NCBI GenBank assembly: GCA_026182355.1
Contig: JAPFBL010000235.1
Location: 238,501-302,500 of the forward strand
Direction: 5' to 3'
DNA from: Hermatobates lingyangjiaoensis
Taxonomy: Eukaryota > Arthropoda > Insecta > Hemiptera > Hermatobatidae
DNA length: 64,000 nucleotides
Shown: positions 10,310 through 21,539 of the stretch, in pieces
How positions within the stretch are numbered: the stretch's first letter is position 1
Layout of the letters: each line of letters begins with the position of its first letter
The notes under the pieces: generated by a model
Database searches by the model: none
Seen by the model: the letters and a program-made list of their open reading frames with translations, nothing else
Told to the model about the DNA's origin: nothing
Program-made: the position numbers and the translations under genes

Positions 10310-10342
<33 letters not shown>
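9885..10342. mobile_element. Fold-back element, family D, arms still coding for a Penelope-type N-terminal segment
   Basis: The left arm (about 9897-10035) is the reverse complement of the right (about 10199-10315), each ending in (TA)n. Translated from the outer end inward the arms read ELLHLVPKEMKVRLRDLEKK, (S)KKLIKTKVGRKF and, in the left arm, NLACINEGLFPKYTN. Basic coiled segment followed by CINE.L(F/L)PKY resembles the region ahead of the reverse transcriptase in Penelope-like elements. Between the arms at 10134-10175 is a hairpin GGTC-GAAGAA-GACC-GAAACGTC with flanking CACC/GGT pairing, a decayed hammerhead-like motif. A third, diverged arm is at 21330-21490. Confidence 0.55.
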
Positions 10343-10350
<8 letters not shown>

Positions 10351-10375
10351 CATACTATACATATGTGTGCATCAA

Positions 10376-10452
10376 CGTTCAAACCACAATAAGAAATGAG
10401 AAAAAAGGACTAAGATCTTTCAACCGTAACAAGCGGTATTCATCAGGGTCAA
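10376..10452 (-). mobile_element. Single family A arm
   Basis: Matches the left arm of family A fold-backs (TCAAACCACAATAAGAAATG, then CTTTCAACCGTAACAAGCGG) without a partner arm; lies directly beyond the (TA)n of the family D element. Confidence 0.5.
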
Positions 10453-10523
10453 ATCCAACTTATTATATGTATATATATAAAAAAAATAAAATCAGGAAAA
10501 AATAGGTGATTTGTAATACTTAC

Positions 10524-10626
10524 TTATCCAGTTTGTCTTTGTAGCTCAAGATGTAGTCAACGAATTTTGCGGCATATCGAGCAATATCTGTAAATCCTCT
10601 TAATTGTCTAGTAGGAAAAACCATAC
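10524..10626 (-). CDS. ChAT: Choline O-acetyltransferase exon GMVFPTRQLRGF...
   Basis: A 103-bp exon with acceptor TGTCTGTTTCAG and donor GTAAGTAT, both strong. It reads MVFPTRQLRGFTDIARYAAK then FVDYILSYKDKLD. This matches the family's segment following PVNSSP, ending in the helix before the QPLCM loop. It begins with GT that completes a Gly codon from exon 27533-27602 and ends in AA of an Asn codon. The upstream intron is about 16.9 kb and carries most of the retroelements of the left half. Confidence 0.9.
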
Positions 10627-10984
10627 CTGAAACAGACATGCATTCATTTTAGATAGGTTTTAAATATTTGCAACCCTGTTATGAAGAATAGTGATCATTT
10701 GTCTTGTTACATGAATATTACTTTAATAGTACATACTCGTCCCTATACCACGACGACCACTACGACCGCCACAAAAACAAAGGTATCAAAACAAAGGTAC
10801 AAGTAGTACTGCAATACAAAATACATGCCCTGCATGAGTAGTTTCATTTAAAAAAAAATAGTGTATACAATAAATATCCTGGAAAAGTAAAAAAAAACAA
10901 ACAATACATAGATGTGCTGAATCTATTTCATTCATTTAAAATGTTAAAATTGATAATAACAAAATATTTTAAAGTAATAATAAA
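10627..10984. other. ChAT intron, A-rich
   Basis: Nothing recognised apart from short (CCACGAC)-like and poly-A stretches. Confidence 0.4.
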
Positions 10985-11948
10985 CAAAAAAAAACTTTAA
11001 ATTAATAAATTTTGATAATAATTTTTTAAAAAAAATGAAGATTAAAATAAAATGGAGTGGAAATTCGTTGTCGAATACAATTTTTTCCCAAATTCTGATT
11101 GAGAGCCTATTTGAAACCTGAAACAATATTTTCTATGAAGGAATAGCTTAAAGTGGATTTATGTGTTGTTGACTATCAACTTACGACTAATTATGTTTTC
11201 ACAGTTGAATATAATATGGGAAGAAGTATATTTGAACAATAGATAAAACAAATAATAAACGTAAATATTCATTGATTGATTTGTGCAGTCCTTAATGTTG
11301 TGGTATATACTTAGATTGGAGGAAAATGATAGTTGAAAGTCTACACACAAAAAGATGTTTTTTATTTAAACTACGTAAATTTGATATTTAGAGTATTTTT
11401 GGAACTCATCAGAAGTAATGTGTAAAATAGTTTATCTGCCAAATAAGCATTCAGCATAAACTATGTTAAAAATTTAAATATTAAATAAAAAAATTTTTAA
11501 TAAATTTTGATATTATTTTTTCCAAAAAAATTTTTGAAGTTTATTAAAATAAATGGGATAGTGGAATTTCGTTGTCTGAATACAATTTTTTCCCAAATTC
11601 TGATTGAGAGCCTATTTGAAACCTGAAACAATATTTTCTATGAAGGAATAGCTTAAAGTGGATTTATGTGTTGTTGACTATCAACTTACGACTAATTATG
11701 TTTTCACAGTTGAATATAATATGGGAAGAAGTATATTTGAACAATAGATAAAACAAATAATAAACGTAAATATTCATTGATTGATTTGTGCAGTCCTTAA
11801 TGTTGTGGTATATACTTAGATTGGAGGAAAATGATAGTTGAAAGTCTACACACAAAAAGATGTTTTTTATTTAAACTACGTAAATTTGATATTTAGAGTA
11901 TTTTTGGAACTCATCAGAAGTAATGTGTAAAATAGTTTATCTGCCAAA
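10985..11948. repeat. Tandem duplication, offset 505 bp
   Basis: 10985-11443 and 11487-11948 are direct copies. From the GAATACAATTTTTTCCC segment (11072 and 11577) to the end (11443 and 11948) I see no difference over about 370 bp; the first 80 bp differ by several small indels. The identical stretch implies a recent or gene-converted duplication. No gene is contained. Confidence 0.9.
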
Positions 11949-12623
11949 GCTTGAATGGCCATTTCAGCCATAACTGATGGTGATCACAAAGTAGTTTTAA
12001 ATGCTTAGTTTAAATAAAAAAACTCTTTTGTGTATAGACTTTGAATTATTGTTTTCCCACAAAAATATTTCTTGTTTTGAACGGCTTTCTTTCTTCATGA
12101 AATAACTGGGTACTTATACTGTTAAGTTTTTCCTTCACCGCCTCTTGAATTCAGTTGAATCTTCTTTCTAGATAGTTGCGTGCTTCCATTCTTTTTCTAA
12201 AAACCAGTCCAATATGAGTCATATTTGTCTTCAATGTAGGATTTTCCTAAAATGCGATATAGAGTTATGATTGAAAATGTTCACCGCTTGATTTACTGGG
12301 ACTTTTTCTAGTAGATATTATTTTTTTCACAAAAGCTGTATTCTTATCTCATTTTTCCATATATTTTCTTAATTGAGGAATTTAAACATGTATGTTTTGA
12401 TTATCTTATTAGACAACATACCTGTTTCTGAATAATGAAGTGTGTTTCAGTCTTCCAGGCATACCGCATATAATAACAAAGCAGACTGATGTCTTTTTTA
12501 CGTGGAAACTCTTTCGCTGCATCCCAGAAGGATCTTACATTAATCTAAGATAGATGCCATTCATCCTCCGGGACAGGTCCAAGGTGGACTTCGCGAAGGC
12601 GAGCTTCCACGACTACATCACAC
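11949..12623. other. ChAT intron, unassigned
   Basis: AT-rich sequence leading into the 87-bp repeat; 12540-12620 is GC-richer (GACAGGTCCAAGGTGGACTT) without an open frame or match. Confidence 0.35.
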
Positions 12624-12860
12624 CAACTGTTACTACTGACCATGTTGAGGACACTATATCTAATTGAGAGATCCGTAGAAATTTCTACCAACTGTTTCAC
12701 TATTTCACATCAACTGTTACTACTGACCATGTTGAGGACACTATATCTAATTGAGAGATCCGTAGAAATTTCTACCAACTGTTTCACTATTTCACACCAA
12801 CTGTTACTACTGACCATGTTGAGGACACTATATCTAATTGGGAGATCCGTAGAAATTTCT
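12624..12860. repeat. 87-bp tandem repeat, 2.7 copies
   Basis: Unit begins CAACTGTTACTACTGACCAT; starts at 12624, 12711 and 12798. Copies are nearly identical. Because 87 is a multiple of 3 a frame stays open through it (12642-12872), but the translation has no recognisable family and I treat it as non-coding. Confidence 0.85.
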
Positions 12861-13494
12861 ATTACTAATTAACAATCATTAAAAGCCATCAATGGATGGG
12901 TAAAACCTGAAGTTTTCTTCACTTTATTTGATACTGTAGATGAGATCTACGAGTATGAATTCATTCCAAAGAGTGGTCTCTTTAGTTTGGCCAATAAGAT
13001 GTCCTGTGATGATTTCTTAATTGAAACGGACCCCCTAAGAAGTTGGGGTATCACTAAAGAATGTGAGAAATATTTTCTTCCTGATCACTGTACGCACAGG
13101 CTCCTTCATCTGCTAGCTTAAACCTTTTGAAGTATGCTTCAAAATTTTTGTTTAACATTAGATAGCATACCATCCACCAAATTGTTTTGTTGCTCCTGTT
13201 GCATGTGCAACAATACTTTGGAAGATAACTCGCTAGTGAGGCATTCGACAAACTATCTAATGTCTTCCTTTTCGACTCTAGTCCTATCACTAACCTTTCA
13301 ACAATTGTAATCTTTTCAACAGCACTGTAAAGGCGTACTTCAGTCTCACTGTACTAAAAAGTCAGGATCAACTCGTCTTCTTGCCTCTGAAAATTTGATT
13401 AACAATTTAAATTTGCGTCCCAAATCCAATTTTTTTGAATTCAGACTCGTTCGATTGTAATATGTATATAATAAATGTATATATATTATTATTG
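12861..13494. other. ChAT intron, unassigned
   Basis: Contains a 78-codon open frame on the minus strand (13054-13290) with mixed composition that I do not recognise; could be transposon debris. No splice-bounded exon is evident. Confidence 0.3.
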
Positions 13495-13735
13495 ATCAAA
13501 CCACAATAAGAAATGGGAAAACAAGACTAAGATCTTTCAACCGTAACAAGCGGTCTTCGTCAGAGTCAAAAACCCAACTGATCAGGATTTGATCAATTTT
13601 CTAGTTTCAAAATCAAACTTTCGGTGCCGAACGAGAGTTTGATTTTGAACCCAGAAAACTGACCAAATCCCGATTACATAATAGACCTATTCTACCAAAC
13701 GGTTGATGTATTATTGCATTTGTTATATATTATTA
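13495..13735. mobile_element. Family A arm joined to a second terminal-repeat type
   Basis: 13495-13580 is a family A arm; its minus strand holds an intact hammerhead-like motif at 13525-13567 (stem I GACT/AGTC, CTGACGA, GACCG/CGGTT). It continues into a small inverted repeat (TCAATTTTCTAG..TCAAAATCAAACT against AGTTTGATTTTGAA) also present at 19.57-19.63 and 59.88-59.95 kb, where it follows a GAAAC-TTGG type hairpin. Confidence 0.5.
13525..13567 (-). ncRNA. Hammerhead-ribozyme-like hairpin, family A
   Basis: Same arrangement as 4992-5034, read on the minus strand: GACT, CTGACGA, extra A, stem II closed by a 7-base loop, GAA, AGATCT, T, AGTC. No substitutions in core or stem I. Confidence 0.5.
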
Positions 13736-14439
13736 TATTCAAGAAAAATATGCTCTGAGGACTTTCAAACTAGGTCATCAGAGCTGTACAAAATAAATAC
13801 AAAAGAGTTCATACAAGGTTAAGAAAACATACGGGCAAAATATTAAGATAATGGAAACAGGCAAACAAATTTTTTAAATAATTTGAAAACCTCTGGACAT
13901 ATTTTTCTTGGTTTTAATTTTTCCTAGTTGCTTGCTGTTTCATTAATTTCCAAGTGTTTTATTGAAATTATTTTTGTATATATTTATATATATATATATA
14001 TATACGATTGGTTGATCTCATTTTTCTCTTTTCTCCAGTTGAAGGCTTCTAGCTCTCATCAAAGTCACGTACAGCGGTTCTTCTCATCCATGGAGTCATC
14101 TCCGCCAACACAGCAAATAGTATAAGGGCTCGCACTCCCTCAGAAAATAAACAGTTGCCGTGCGATGTCGACTTTTCCACTTCGAGTTTTCCCGGTCGCT
14201 TATTTGGTCCCGCATCAACCAATCAGATATCAGAACCAGACACCTCATGTAGATTTTCAGTATATATATATATATATAAATGAAAAAAGACAACAAATAG
14301 AAGAAGCAAGAAAACTTACTGGATCGATATTTCGAACTGAAGTTCGTCGTAAGGGAGAGAGTAGAAGGGAAGAAGAAGAGGTACGTGCGTTCACTTGTAC
14401 CGGCAGAGAGCGACTGGGGGTTCCAGGCGGTAGTCTACC
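13736..14439. other. ChAT intron with mixed retroelement debris
   Basis: Holds (TA)n at 13979-14005 and 14262-14278 and GC-richer pieces (14030-14250, 14330-14440) with short open frames that contain Tyr-Ile runs from TA tracts. They look like terminal-repeat fragments; no family match established. Confidence 0.3.
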
Positions 14440-14718
14440 GCCTATATATATATATATATTTATAAAGATTTCACATAAACACGTAAAATAACAATCAATG
14501 ATCAAACCACAATAAGAAATGGGAAAACAAGACTAAGATCTTTCAACCGTAACAAAGGTTACGGTACAATTACAAGGTTACGTAAACAAAGGATAGCGAC
14601 AATAACTTTGAAATATGTTCTTTGAAAAACCCATTTTTCAAAATATGTTCAAGAGTTGGGTTTTTGACTCTGACGAAGACCACTTGTTACGGTTGAAAGA
14701 TCTTAGTCTTGTTTTCCC

Positions 14719-14752
<34 letters not shown>
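14440..14752. mobile_element. Fold-back element, family A, in (TA)n
   Basis: (TA)n at 14442-14460 and 14724-14750 enclose arms of about 100 bp. The left arm is partly disrupted after CCGTAACAAAGGTTACGG; the right arm keeps a hammerhead-like motif at 14666-14708 with stem I GACT/AGTC. Confidence 0.65.
14666..14708 (+). ncRNA. Hammerhead-ribozyme-like hairpin, family A
   Basis: GACT (14666-14669), CTGACGA (14670-14676), extra A, GACCA/CGGTT stem II (one pair weakened), GAA, AGATCT, T, AGTC (14705-14708). Confidence 0.45.
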
Positions 14753-14755
<3 letters not shown>

Positions 14756-15604
14756 TTCCCATCATTACATTTTATTTGTTGATAATGTTTAGTACTCATA
14801 TATTTGAAATATTGTATGGTAGACTAAGACTTTCAAACCACTTACTAAAGTGCAAATACAGTGAGGAGAGAACAAACAAAAGTAATTTGATTAGAGAAGA
14901 GAGTACATTATGCTTCTAATTTAATTAAATTATTAATTAATTTTGAATTGCTTGCCACTCAGTATCCCAAACAATTAGGTAATTGTCAAGGGTGCTTTTC
15001 GTTGAAGGGAAACAGAAGAGTCTAGGGAACTGTGAAGGGATTTATAACATTGTTATACTACCTTGATGAAGTATACCTGGCTTTGTATGTTAAATTAGAT
15101 TGTTCAATTAAGTATCTTGTAGAAGGAACCAAATGAATCAACAGATTAACATCCTTTCTGAGGATGACATGATCAGATTTTCAACTTCAGTGTGAAAAAG
15201 TCTAGTGCCAGGGTGAGAATCGACTCGGGTCTAATAGTCCAGAGAATTTATTTTTATAAAAAATAAACCAAAATACCGTAAACGTTTTTTATATAAAGTC
15301 ATTTACGCTTAAATGTTTTCATAAAGGAAATCCTGTTAAAATCTTGTTGGGAAACTTGATAATAATAATTTATTTGTTCATGAAATAAAGGAATAAATTG
15401 TTAAAAAGATTCACTTTATATTAAAAAAATATCTTTGATGATTAACAACTCTTTTTCAAAAGCTTGGTGTGCTAATTTTTTTTTCATAAAATTAAAGAAT
15501 TTGTTAAACAATTTTATCGTGTTTATCTAATTAATATATAATGCAATCTAATCTTTATCGTATTTATTTTTGACACATAACTGGTTTTCATTGAATACAA
15601 GTTT
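14753..15604. other. ChAT intron, AT-rich
   Basis: No gene, splice-bounded exon or repeat match recognised. Confidence 0.4.
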
Positions 15605-15790
15605 ACTATGACTTATTGTGGCTGAGTTAGCCAGTGACAAAATTTTTGAACAAACAATCAAATAGATAGATATTTCTCTAAGGGTGTATTCGGTTTGTCT
15701 AATGCATAAAATCTAAAGATAATTTGAAAGGGGTCAGTTCAAAGCAATATACAGACAAATACCTTTCTTTTGTTTTTATCGATTAAATAG
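15605..15790 (+). mobile_element. LINE 3' end-like fragment, copy 2
   Basis: Second copy of the sequence at 6190-6362, same orientation, about 75-80% similar by eye, again followed by an AT-rich tail. Confidence 0.35.
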
Positions 15791-15874
15791 TGCTATTTTT
15801 AAGAATGATTTGTTATATTAATAGAGTTTATGATGTGGTTAAAGGTTACTATAGAAATATGTTTTTTATTAGAA

Positions 15875-15995
15875 ATAGGTAAAACCGTCATACCTCGTAA
15901 GATAATCATGGAGTCGTTGGAGCGCTTTCGGACGTTGTCTCCATAATCATCTTACGAGGTATGACAGTTTTTCCTATTTCTAATAAAAATCATAC
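15875..15995. repeat. Short fold-back, family E-like
   Basis: Arms AACCGTCATACCTCGTAAGA (15885 on) and TCTTACGAGGTATGACAGTT (15950 on) continue as inverted copies over about 50 bp around a 25-base centre. CCGTCATACCTCGT is the outer signature of family E elements at 34.3, 37.3 and 56.2 kb. Confidence 0.6.
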
Positions 15996-16573
15996 TAACC
16001 TCAGTGGTATTAACAATATGCATGTATTTAAATGTGTTTTATTGATCCCTCTTCATCAGGATTCTAAATGCTTTTCTGGTTGACAAAGTAAAAACTGGTT
16101 AGCCCTGCATCAATTTAGTCTGTTTGAAATCTCCAGTTCTTAACTATCTTCTGAGGACTTGTACATGAATATTATCCAAGAATAATCGTTAACTTTTTCT
16201 GATTACAGGTAAGTAATATTATAAGATATCTTGCACTTTGCATGTCAACTTGATATAAGAATTGTTAGATTGCTGATGATTGGTTATGGATGAACGTATT
16301 TTACATAACTGTATTTTTCTTTTAAGATAAACTTATTAAATAAACTTAGTGTATATATTATTTCTAAGGTGATATCACTGTATGCTTCACTTTATTTTTT
16401 ACCACAATTAAAGTCATTTATATGGCATCAGGTGTTTCCCAATTTACCAACATTAACTTTCGTTTATTATTGTCCCGCATTCTGATATCAGTAGAAATAT
16501 AAGAAAATCTATTTAATTTGGATTCATGCTATAATTTTGATCAATTCATAAGATGGACTATATCAAAACTCCA

Positions 16574-17262
16574 GTGATGATGAATCATTCTGGAACCTCC
16601 AAAAAAGATTAGCTATCTCAGAACCTCTAAAGATGGTGGTCATCCCTTCCAGAACCCCTAGTGATGGTGAATCTCTTCTAGAACCTCTAGAAGAGATGAG
16701 TAATTCGGGAGTTTCTAAAGAAGGTGATCATCCCTTCCAGAACCCCAGGTGATGGTGAATCATTCTAGAACCTCTAGAAGAGATAGACCATTCCAGAAAT
16801 TCTAAAGAAGGTGATCAACCCTTCCAAAACCTCCAGTGATGGTGAATCATTCTAGAACTTCTAAAAAAGACGAGCCATCCCAGAACCTCTAAAGAATGTG
16901 ATGATCTCTTCTAGAACCTTTAGTGATGGTGAATCATTCTAGAACTTCTAAAAAAGACGAGCCATCCCAGAACCTCTAAAGAATGTGATCATCTCTTCCA
17001 GAACTTCTAGTGATGGTGAAACATTTTAGAACCTCTAGAAGAAATGAGTAATTCCAGAATTTTTAAAGAAGGTGATCATCCCTTCCAGAACCTCTAGTGA
17101 TGGTGAATCATTCTAGAACTTCTAAAAAAGACGAGCCATCCCAGAACCTCTAAAGAAATTGATGATCCCTTCCAGAACCCCTAGTGATGGTGAATCATTC
17201 TAGAACCTCTAGAAGAGATGAGCAATTCCAGAATATTTAGTTAACACAAGCCATAAAGAAAT
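16574..17262. repeat. 87-bp minisatellite, about 8 copies
   Basis: The landmark GTGATGGTGAATC recurs at 16574, 16661, 16749, 16836, 16923, 17010, 17097 and 17184, i.e. every 87 (once 88) bp. Each unit is itself three diverged copies of a 29-bp piece of the form CTTCCAGAACCTCTA plus a GTGATGG-like stretch, so it is a higher-order repeat. No open frame crosses it. Confidence 0.9.
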
Positions 17263-18080
17263 TTTAAAAAACGTTTAATATAGATGTCAGAATCTCTAAA
17301 AAGATGAGATATCCTAACACCTTCTACCTTGCATCACGTTGCATCCTATACAGTGTATAAATATTTGATATGGTATATTATATACATCCCGTATTGTATA
17401 CATATGTGAGACCAATATTTGAGAAGCACAGACTTAGCTTAATAAGAGTGTTACTGAGAGCACAAAATTGTATAAATGCAGAACAGAAATACAAAAAAAA
17501 TACTTATTAAAACCAATGAGCACATGTACAATTTTATGTAAATTTAATAATTAAATTTATATACTATCAAGAAACTGTTAGTTTTGAAACTGAGATAATT
17601 GGACTCTTTGTGCTCTATAAATGAGCACAGATTTATTGGATGTAGTTATTAAGCAATAATGGTTGCTGAACGATTGGGCAGTTAGGGGAAAGACATAATA
17701 AAGCCAGTGAGAGGGTTGCATTGTGACAGGGTGGTACAAGTAGGAGGGTGGTAGTTTTGTGGCCATTGAGGAAAGTTCTAAGAAGGGTGAGTAAGCCAAA
17801 AAGGGGGTGGAAAAGTTAAGTGACAGGAAGTATTAGGGGTAGGACAACTCATTCTATTGTTCCTCTACCTATCCTTTTCAGATATTACAATCAAGGAGTT
17901 TGTATTAATTAACAATTTTATTGCTGTTTTTTTTTTCAATTACTAATTCAATGTTTAATTACAGCACATTAGTTTCACTTTGCTTTCAGTAATATTACTT
18001 CCTCTTTTCAGTATTACTTATTAAAGGTTAATAAAAAAATTTTTTTTTTCATTTTGTTTTTTATTTATAATTTATAAAGG
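17263..18080. other. ChAT intron, unassigned
   Basis: 17600-17850 is purine-rich on the plus strand (GGGAAAGACATAATAAAGCC and on) with a 73-codon minus-strand open frame that I do not recognise. Remainder T-rich. Confidence 0.3.
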
Positions 18081-18225
18081 TCACAGATTATGGTTATATA
18101 ATCTATAACTACACCATTTAAATGAGTTATAGTACCTTTCGCAGATTATTATTAGTCACAGATTATGGTTATATAATCCATAACTACATTATTGAAATGT
18201 AGTTACAGTACCATAGTTACTGCTG
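18081..18225. repeat. Tandem duplication of about 75 bp
   Basis: TCACAGATTATGGTTATATA occurs at 18081 and about 18156 followed by CATAACTACA in both. Confidence 0.75.
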
Positions 18226-18678
18226 CATAATTTAAAAAATTAGCGACCCAAGTATGCGACTTTAAATTAATAGTGTCTCAAGTCTATTAGGTAATATTTT
18301 TGTCCTTTTTCAAATTGCTGTTTCAATATCTAACCTTTCAGTTTTCATTCTTTCAAATACTTGCCTTGATTATGTTTTCCCTCTTTTATTTTTCTCATTT
18401 TAAACGAAAAAAATTGTGATTTTCAGTGTGCTTATATGTTGCATGCACATCTTTAGTTTAATCCAAAACATTGTTATCACTTTTGGATTGATTTGAAATT
18501 GATAAAATAACCAGAACCTGATTTTTCTGGGCTCACATCAAGCTTCTAAAACCGATATATAAGTTTTATTTAAAAATTTGATCAGGTGGAAGATAAAGTT
18601 GTAAAAATAAAACCAGTGAACTTATTGATAAATGATAAAACAAATGATACAAATAAAACAAGTTTTATACCCTTCCGA

Positions 18679-18682
<4 letters not shown>

Positions 18683-18728
<46 letters not shown>

Positions 18729-19080
18729 GAATTTAAAAAAGAACACATAGAAAGGAAACCACTGAACTCACTACTATATTTCGATGTCCTCGTCTTCAGG
18801 AAAAGAAGTGAATCACTCCAAAGGCTGATAACGACTGACTTGGCGTTCGAACTGAAGCACTCAAACAGTGTAGCCAACTTTCGGAGGAAAGGTAGACAGG
18901 GAAGATAAAGAAATAAAAGCCAAATAAAAATTAAAAAAAGAAAACATTTAACTAAAATAAAATTAAAAGCTGATAACAACTTTAAAAAAAAAAAATCAAG
19001 GATTGAGGTTAAGCCCAGGATCCGATCACCGCCCAGAAGACTAATAAGTGCTTCTTCTGAAGCTCTCAGAGTAACTTTCG

Positions 19081-19126
<46 letters not shown>

Positions 19127-19128
19127 TA
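18683..19128. mobile_element. Retroelement terminal segment, family C, between long (TA)n tracts
   Basis: Bounded by (TA)n at 18683-18722 and 19082-19128. 18722-18832 equals 1429-1535. The minus strand carries the hammerhead-like core at about 18778-18799 (CTGAAGAC ... GAAA). The rest (18833-19080) lacks an inverted arm, so this copy is one terminal repeat plus adjacent element sequence. Confidence 0.5.
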
Positions 19129-19804
19129 GGATATTACAAACCAATTTCCTTCTATCAGGAATTAATCATAATAGGAGTTGGCAAAGTGACATTAAAGAAG
19201 TTTACAAGAATAAGAAAATTTGTCAAGAAAAAAAGAAGTTTATATTAAATGAACAATGTGGTTGAAAGTTTGTACTTTAGTTTTATAAGTAATTATTAAA
19301 TTAGATTATTGTTAGTAAAAACGGAATACTACAAGTAGACGATTTTCAGAGATGTATATAATAATATAAGTTATAGAAGTAAGAATTTTTTGATAACTTA
19401 CTTCTGTAAGTAAAATTATTTTATTTATCACTGTAATATTTCTACTTGTAATAATCCCCGGGTTGTAATAATCCATTTTTATATTGTTTATTTGTTGGTT
19501 GTTTATTTATGATTTCTTATTATCCTTTGTTTTGGTCCATTAAAAAGGTTTTAAATAAAACCGAAACATTGGTTGGACACGAGAGTTTGATTTTTGAACC
19601 TAGAAAATAACTGAATCTCGATTAAATAGCACATCTATTCTATCAAACGGTTGATACATTATTGAACGTTTGATATAAATGATCGTTTTTGATATTGAAC
19701 AGTTGATATAAAATATTTGAATTCTGACGAAGACCTTTTGTTTTCTTCAAAAGATCTTGGTCATTTTTATAGTTTTCTCACAGTGCTTTAGATGTTGATA
19801 CTCG

Positions 19805-19863
<59 letters not shown>

Positions 19864-20060
19864 TAACTCACCACAAATGAATGAAGATAGTCGCTCTGAG
19901 GCCTTTCGTTTTCACGTCATTAGAGAGCAAGTGAATAGAAGTTGTAGGCAGGTTATGAATTTTGATTTAAAGTTGGATTAAGATTGGCATCATTGACAAT
20001 ATTTTTCCCTATTACAGTTGAAATAGTTTTGATTTGTTTAACTATTCCTTCAATTAGAAA
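19129..20060. other. ChAT intron with terminal-repeat fragments
   Basis: 19540-19640 carries AAACCGAAACATTGG then an AGTTTGATTTTTGAACCTAG stretch shared with 13.6 and 59.9 kb; a long (TA)n tract lies at 19803-19860. Otherwise AT-rich. Confidence 0.4.
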
Positions 20061-20341
20061 TTCATCTAATTTAATATATATATAAAATATATATTATATA
20101 TATATATATATGATCTAACCACAATATGAAATGGGAAAAAAAGACTAACATCTTTCAACCGTAACAGGCGGTCTTCGTTAGAGTCAAAAACTCAACTGGG
20201 TTTTTGGGTTGGTTTTTTGACTTTGACGAAGACTGCTTTTTACGGTTGAAAGATGTTAGTCTTTTTTTGCCATTTCATATTGTGGTTTGATCATTGATTG
20301 TTATTTCACATGTTATGTGAAATCTTGTATATATATATATA

Positions 20342-20383
<42 letters not shown>

Positions 20384-20384
20384 C
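20061..20384. mobile_element. Fold-back element, family A
   Basis: Arms at about 20112-20195 and 20212-20300 around a 15-base centre, with (TA)n on both sides. Both arms share private variants (AATATGAAATGG for the usual AATAAGAAATGG; AGATGTTAGTC for AGATCTTAGTC), so one arm was copied from the other. The right-arm core is TTGACGA rather than CTGACGA. Confidence 0.65.
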
Positions 20385-20762
20385 GTAAATCGGCAGCAAA
20401 TCATCTTGTATGCAAATATTGTTAAAAGTAGCAGCTTCTGCTATCACGATTTTTGAGCTGGTGGCCTCGTTCTTGGGAGTGATTCTTGTATATTTTGGTT
20501 GGAGCTTCCACATCAATTGTCCAAGGGACATCAATTTATACGAGCTTTCGACCATAATTACGTTGGTCATCGTCGGGTAAAATCTTCTTCTGGGGTTGGT
20601 TGCTTGCCGTTGCGTCTACAACGTGCTTGGTCTCCCTTTCTCTTTTCTCCTGAAGGCGACAATTTGACTGAAAATTTTTACAGACTCCCAAAATTTGAGT
20701 CTGTAAGTGTGTTTTCTTACTCTGTCTGTTACTTTTCTTGAATTTTGAACTCGTATATATAT

Positions 20763-20802
<40 letters not shown>

Positions 20803-20860
20803 ATCAATCAATAGATTATGATAACTCGTATTTAGTTGAAGTATCAAACTGAGATGAGTA
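20385..20860. mobile_element. Family B terminal repeat, single arm, ending in (TA)n
   Basis: 20560-20750 matches the right arm of the 1.0-1.4 kb element (GCGT.TACAACGTGCTTGGTC, TTTCTCCTGAAGGCGAC, GTGTTTTCTTACTCTGTCTG). The adjacent 20385-20560 is probably internal element sequence. Confidence 0.45.
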
Positions 20861-21299
20861 TTTCTGACCAGAATTCAAAATCAAAAATTCATTAAATAAT
20901 AAAAAGGAAAAAGCTATTTTTGAATAAAATCTTTTAAATAATTCATGAGAAAGAAGTTATGGAAATGACTGAATGAAGATTCATGACACAACTAATTGAA
21001 AAAGTTTTATCTTTCGGCATACGCTCAGCCAATTTGATTTTGTTTTCTATTCAATAAAACAATGATAATATGAAAATACGAACTTAATAATTCTGAAATA
21101 ACACCATAGTAGAATCCAATTTGTATCTCTATAATAATTAACATATTTTTAGGGTATTTTTAATTAATGGGATATATGTACAAACTCATAAATTTATATG
21201 CCATAGAAAAACAAATCTACTGTCTCTAATTCTCAGTTTAACCAACATCAACAATGTAAGGGATAATTAATTACGTTATTAAGAATGTAAAGGAAAATA
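20861..21299. other. ChAT intron, AT-rich
   Basis: Nothing recognised. Confidence 0.4.
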
Positions 21300-21302
21300 A
21301 TC

Positions 21303-21337
<35 letters not shown>

Positions 21338-21515
21338 AGTATATTTAGGAAGCAGTCCTTCATTTATACAGGTTTGATTAAATAATACGCCATATTTACG
21401 GTTGATTAGTTTCCTTGTGTATTTCTCAAGGGATCTGAATAATCTTCTTGTACAAACCTGTTCAAATTTAATCAAACCTGTATATATATATATATATATA
21501 TATATATTACACATT
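21300..21515. mobile_element. Family D-like terminal segment between (TA)n tracts
   Basis: On the minus strand it reads TGLIKFEQVCTRRLFRSLEK, YTRKLINRKYGVLFNQTCIN and EGLLPKYTN, a diverged homologue of the segment in 9885-10342, flanked by (TA)n at 21305-21332 and 21481-21506. Confidence 0.5.
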
Positions 21516-21539
21516 ATATATATTATATACTACACATTT

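Noticed and set aside
16574..17262. CRISPR-like array
   Set aside because: Units are contiguous and diverged with no unique spacers; the genome is eukaryotic. The same holds for the 77-bp and 60-bp arrays.
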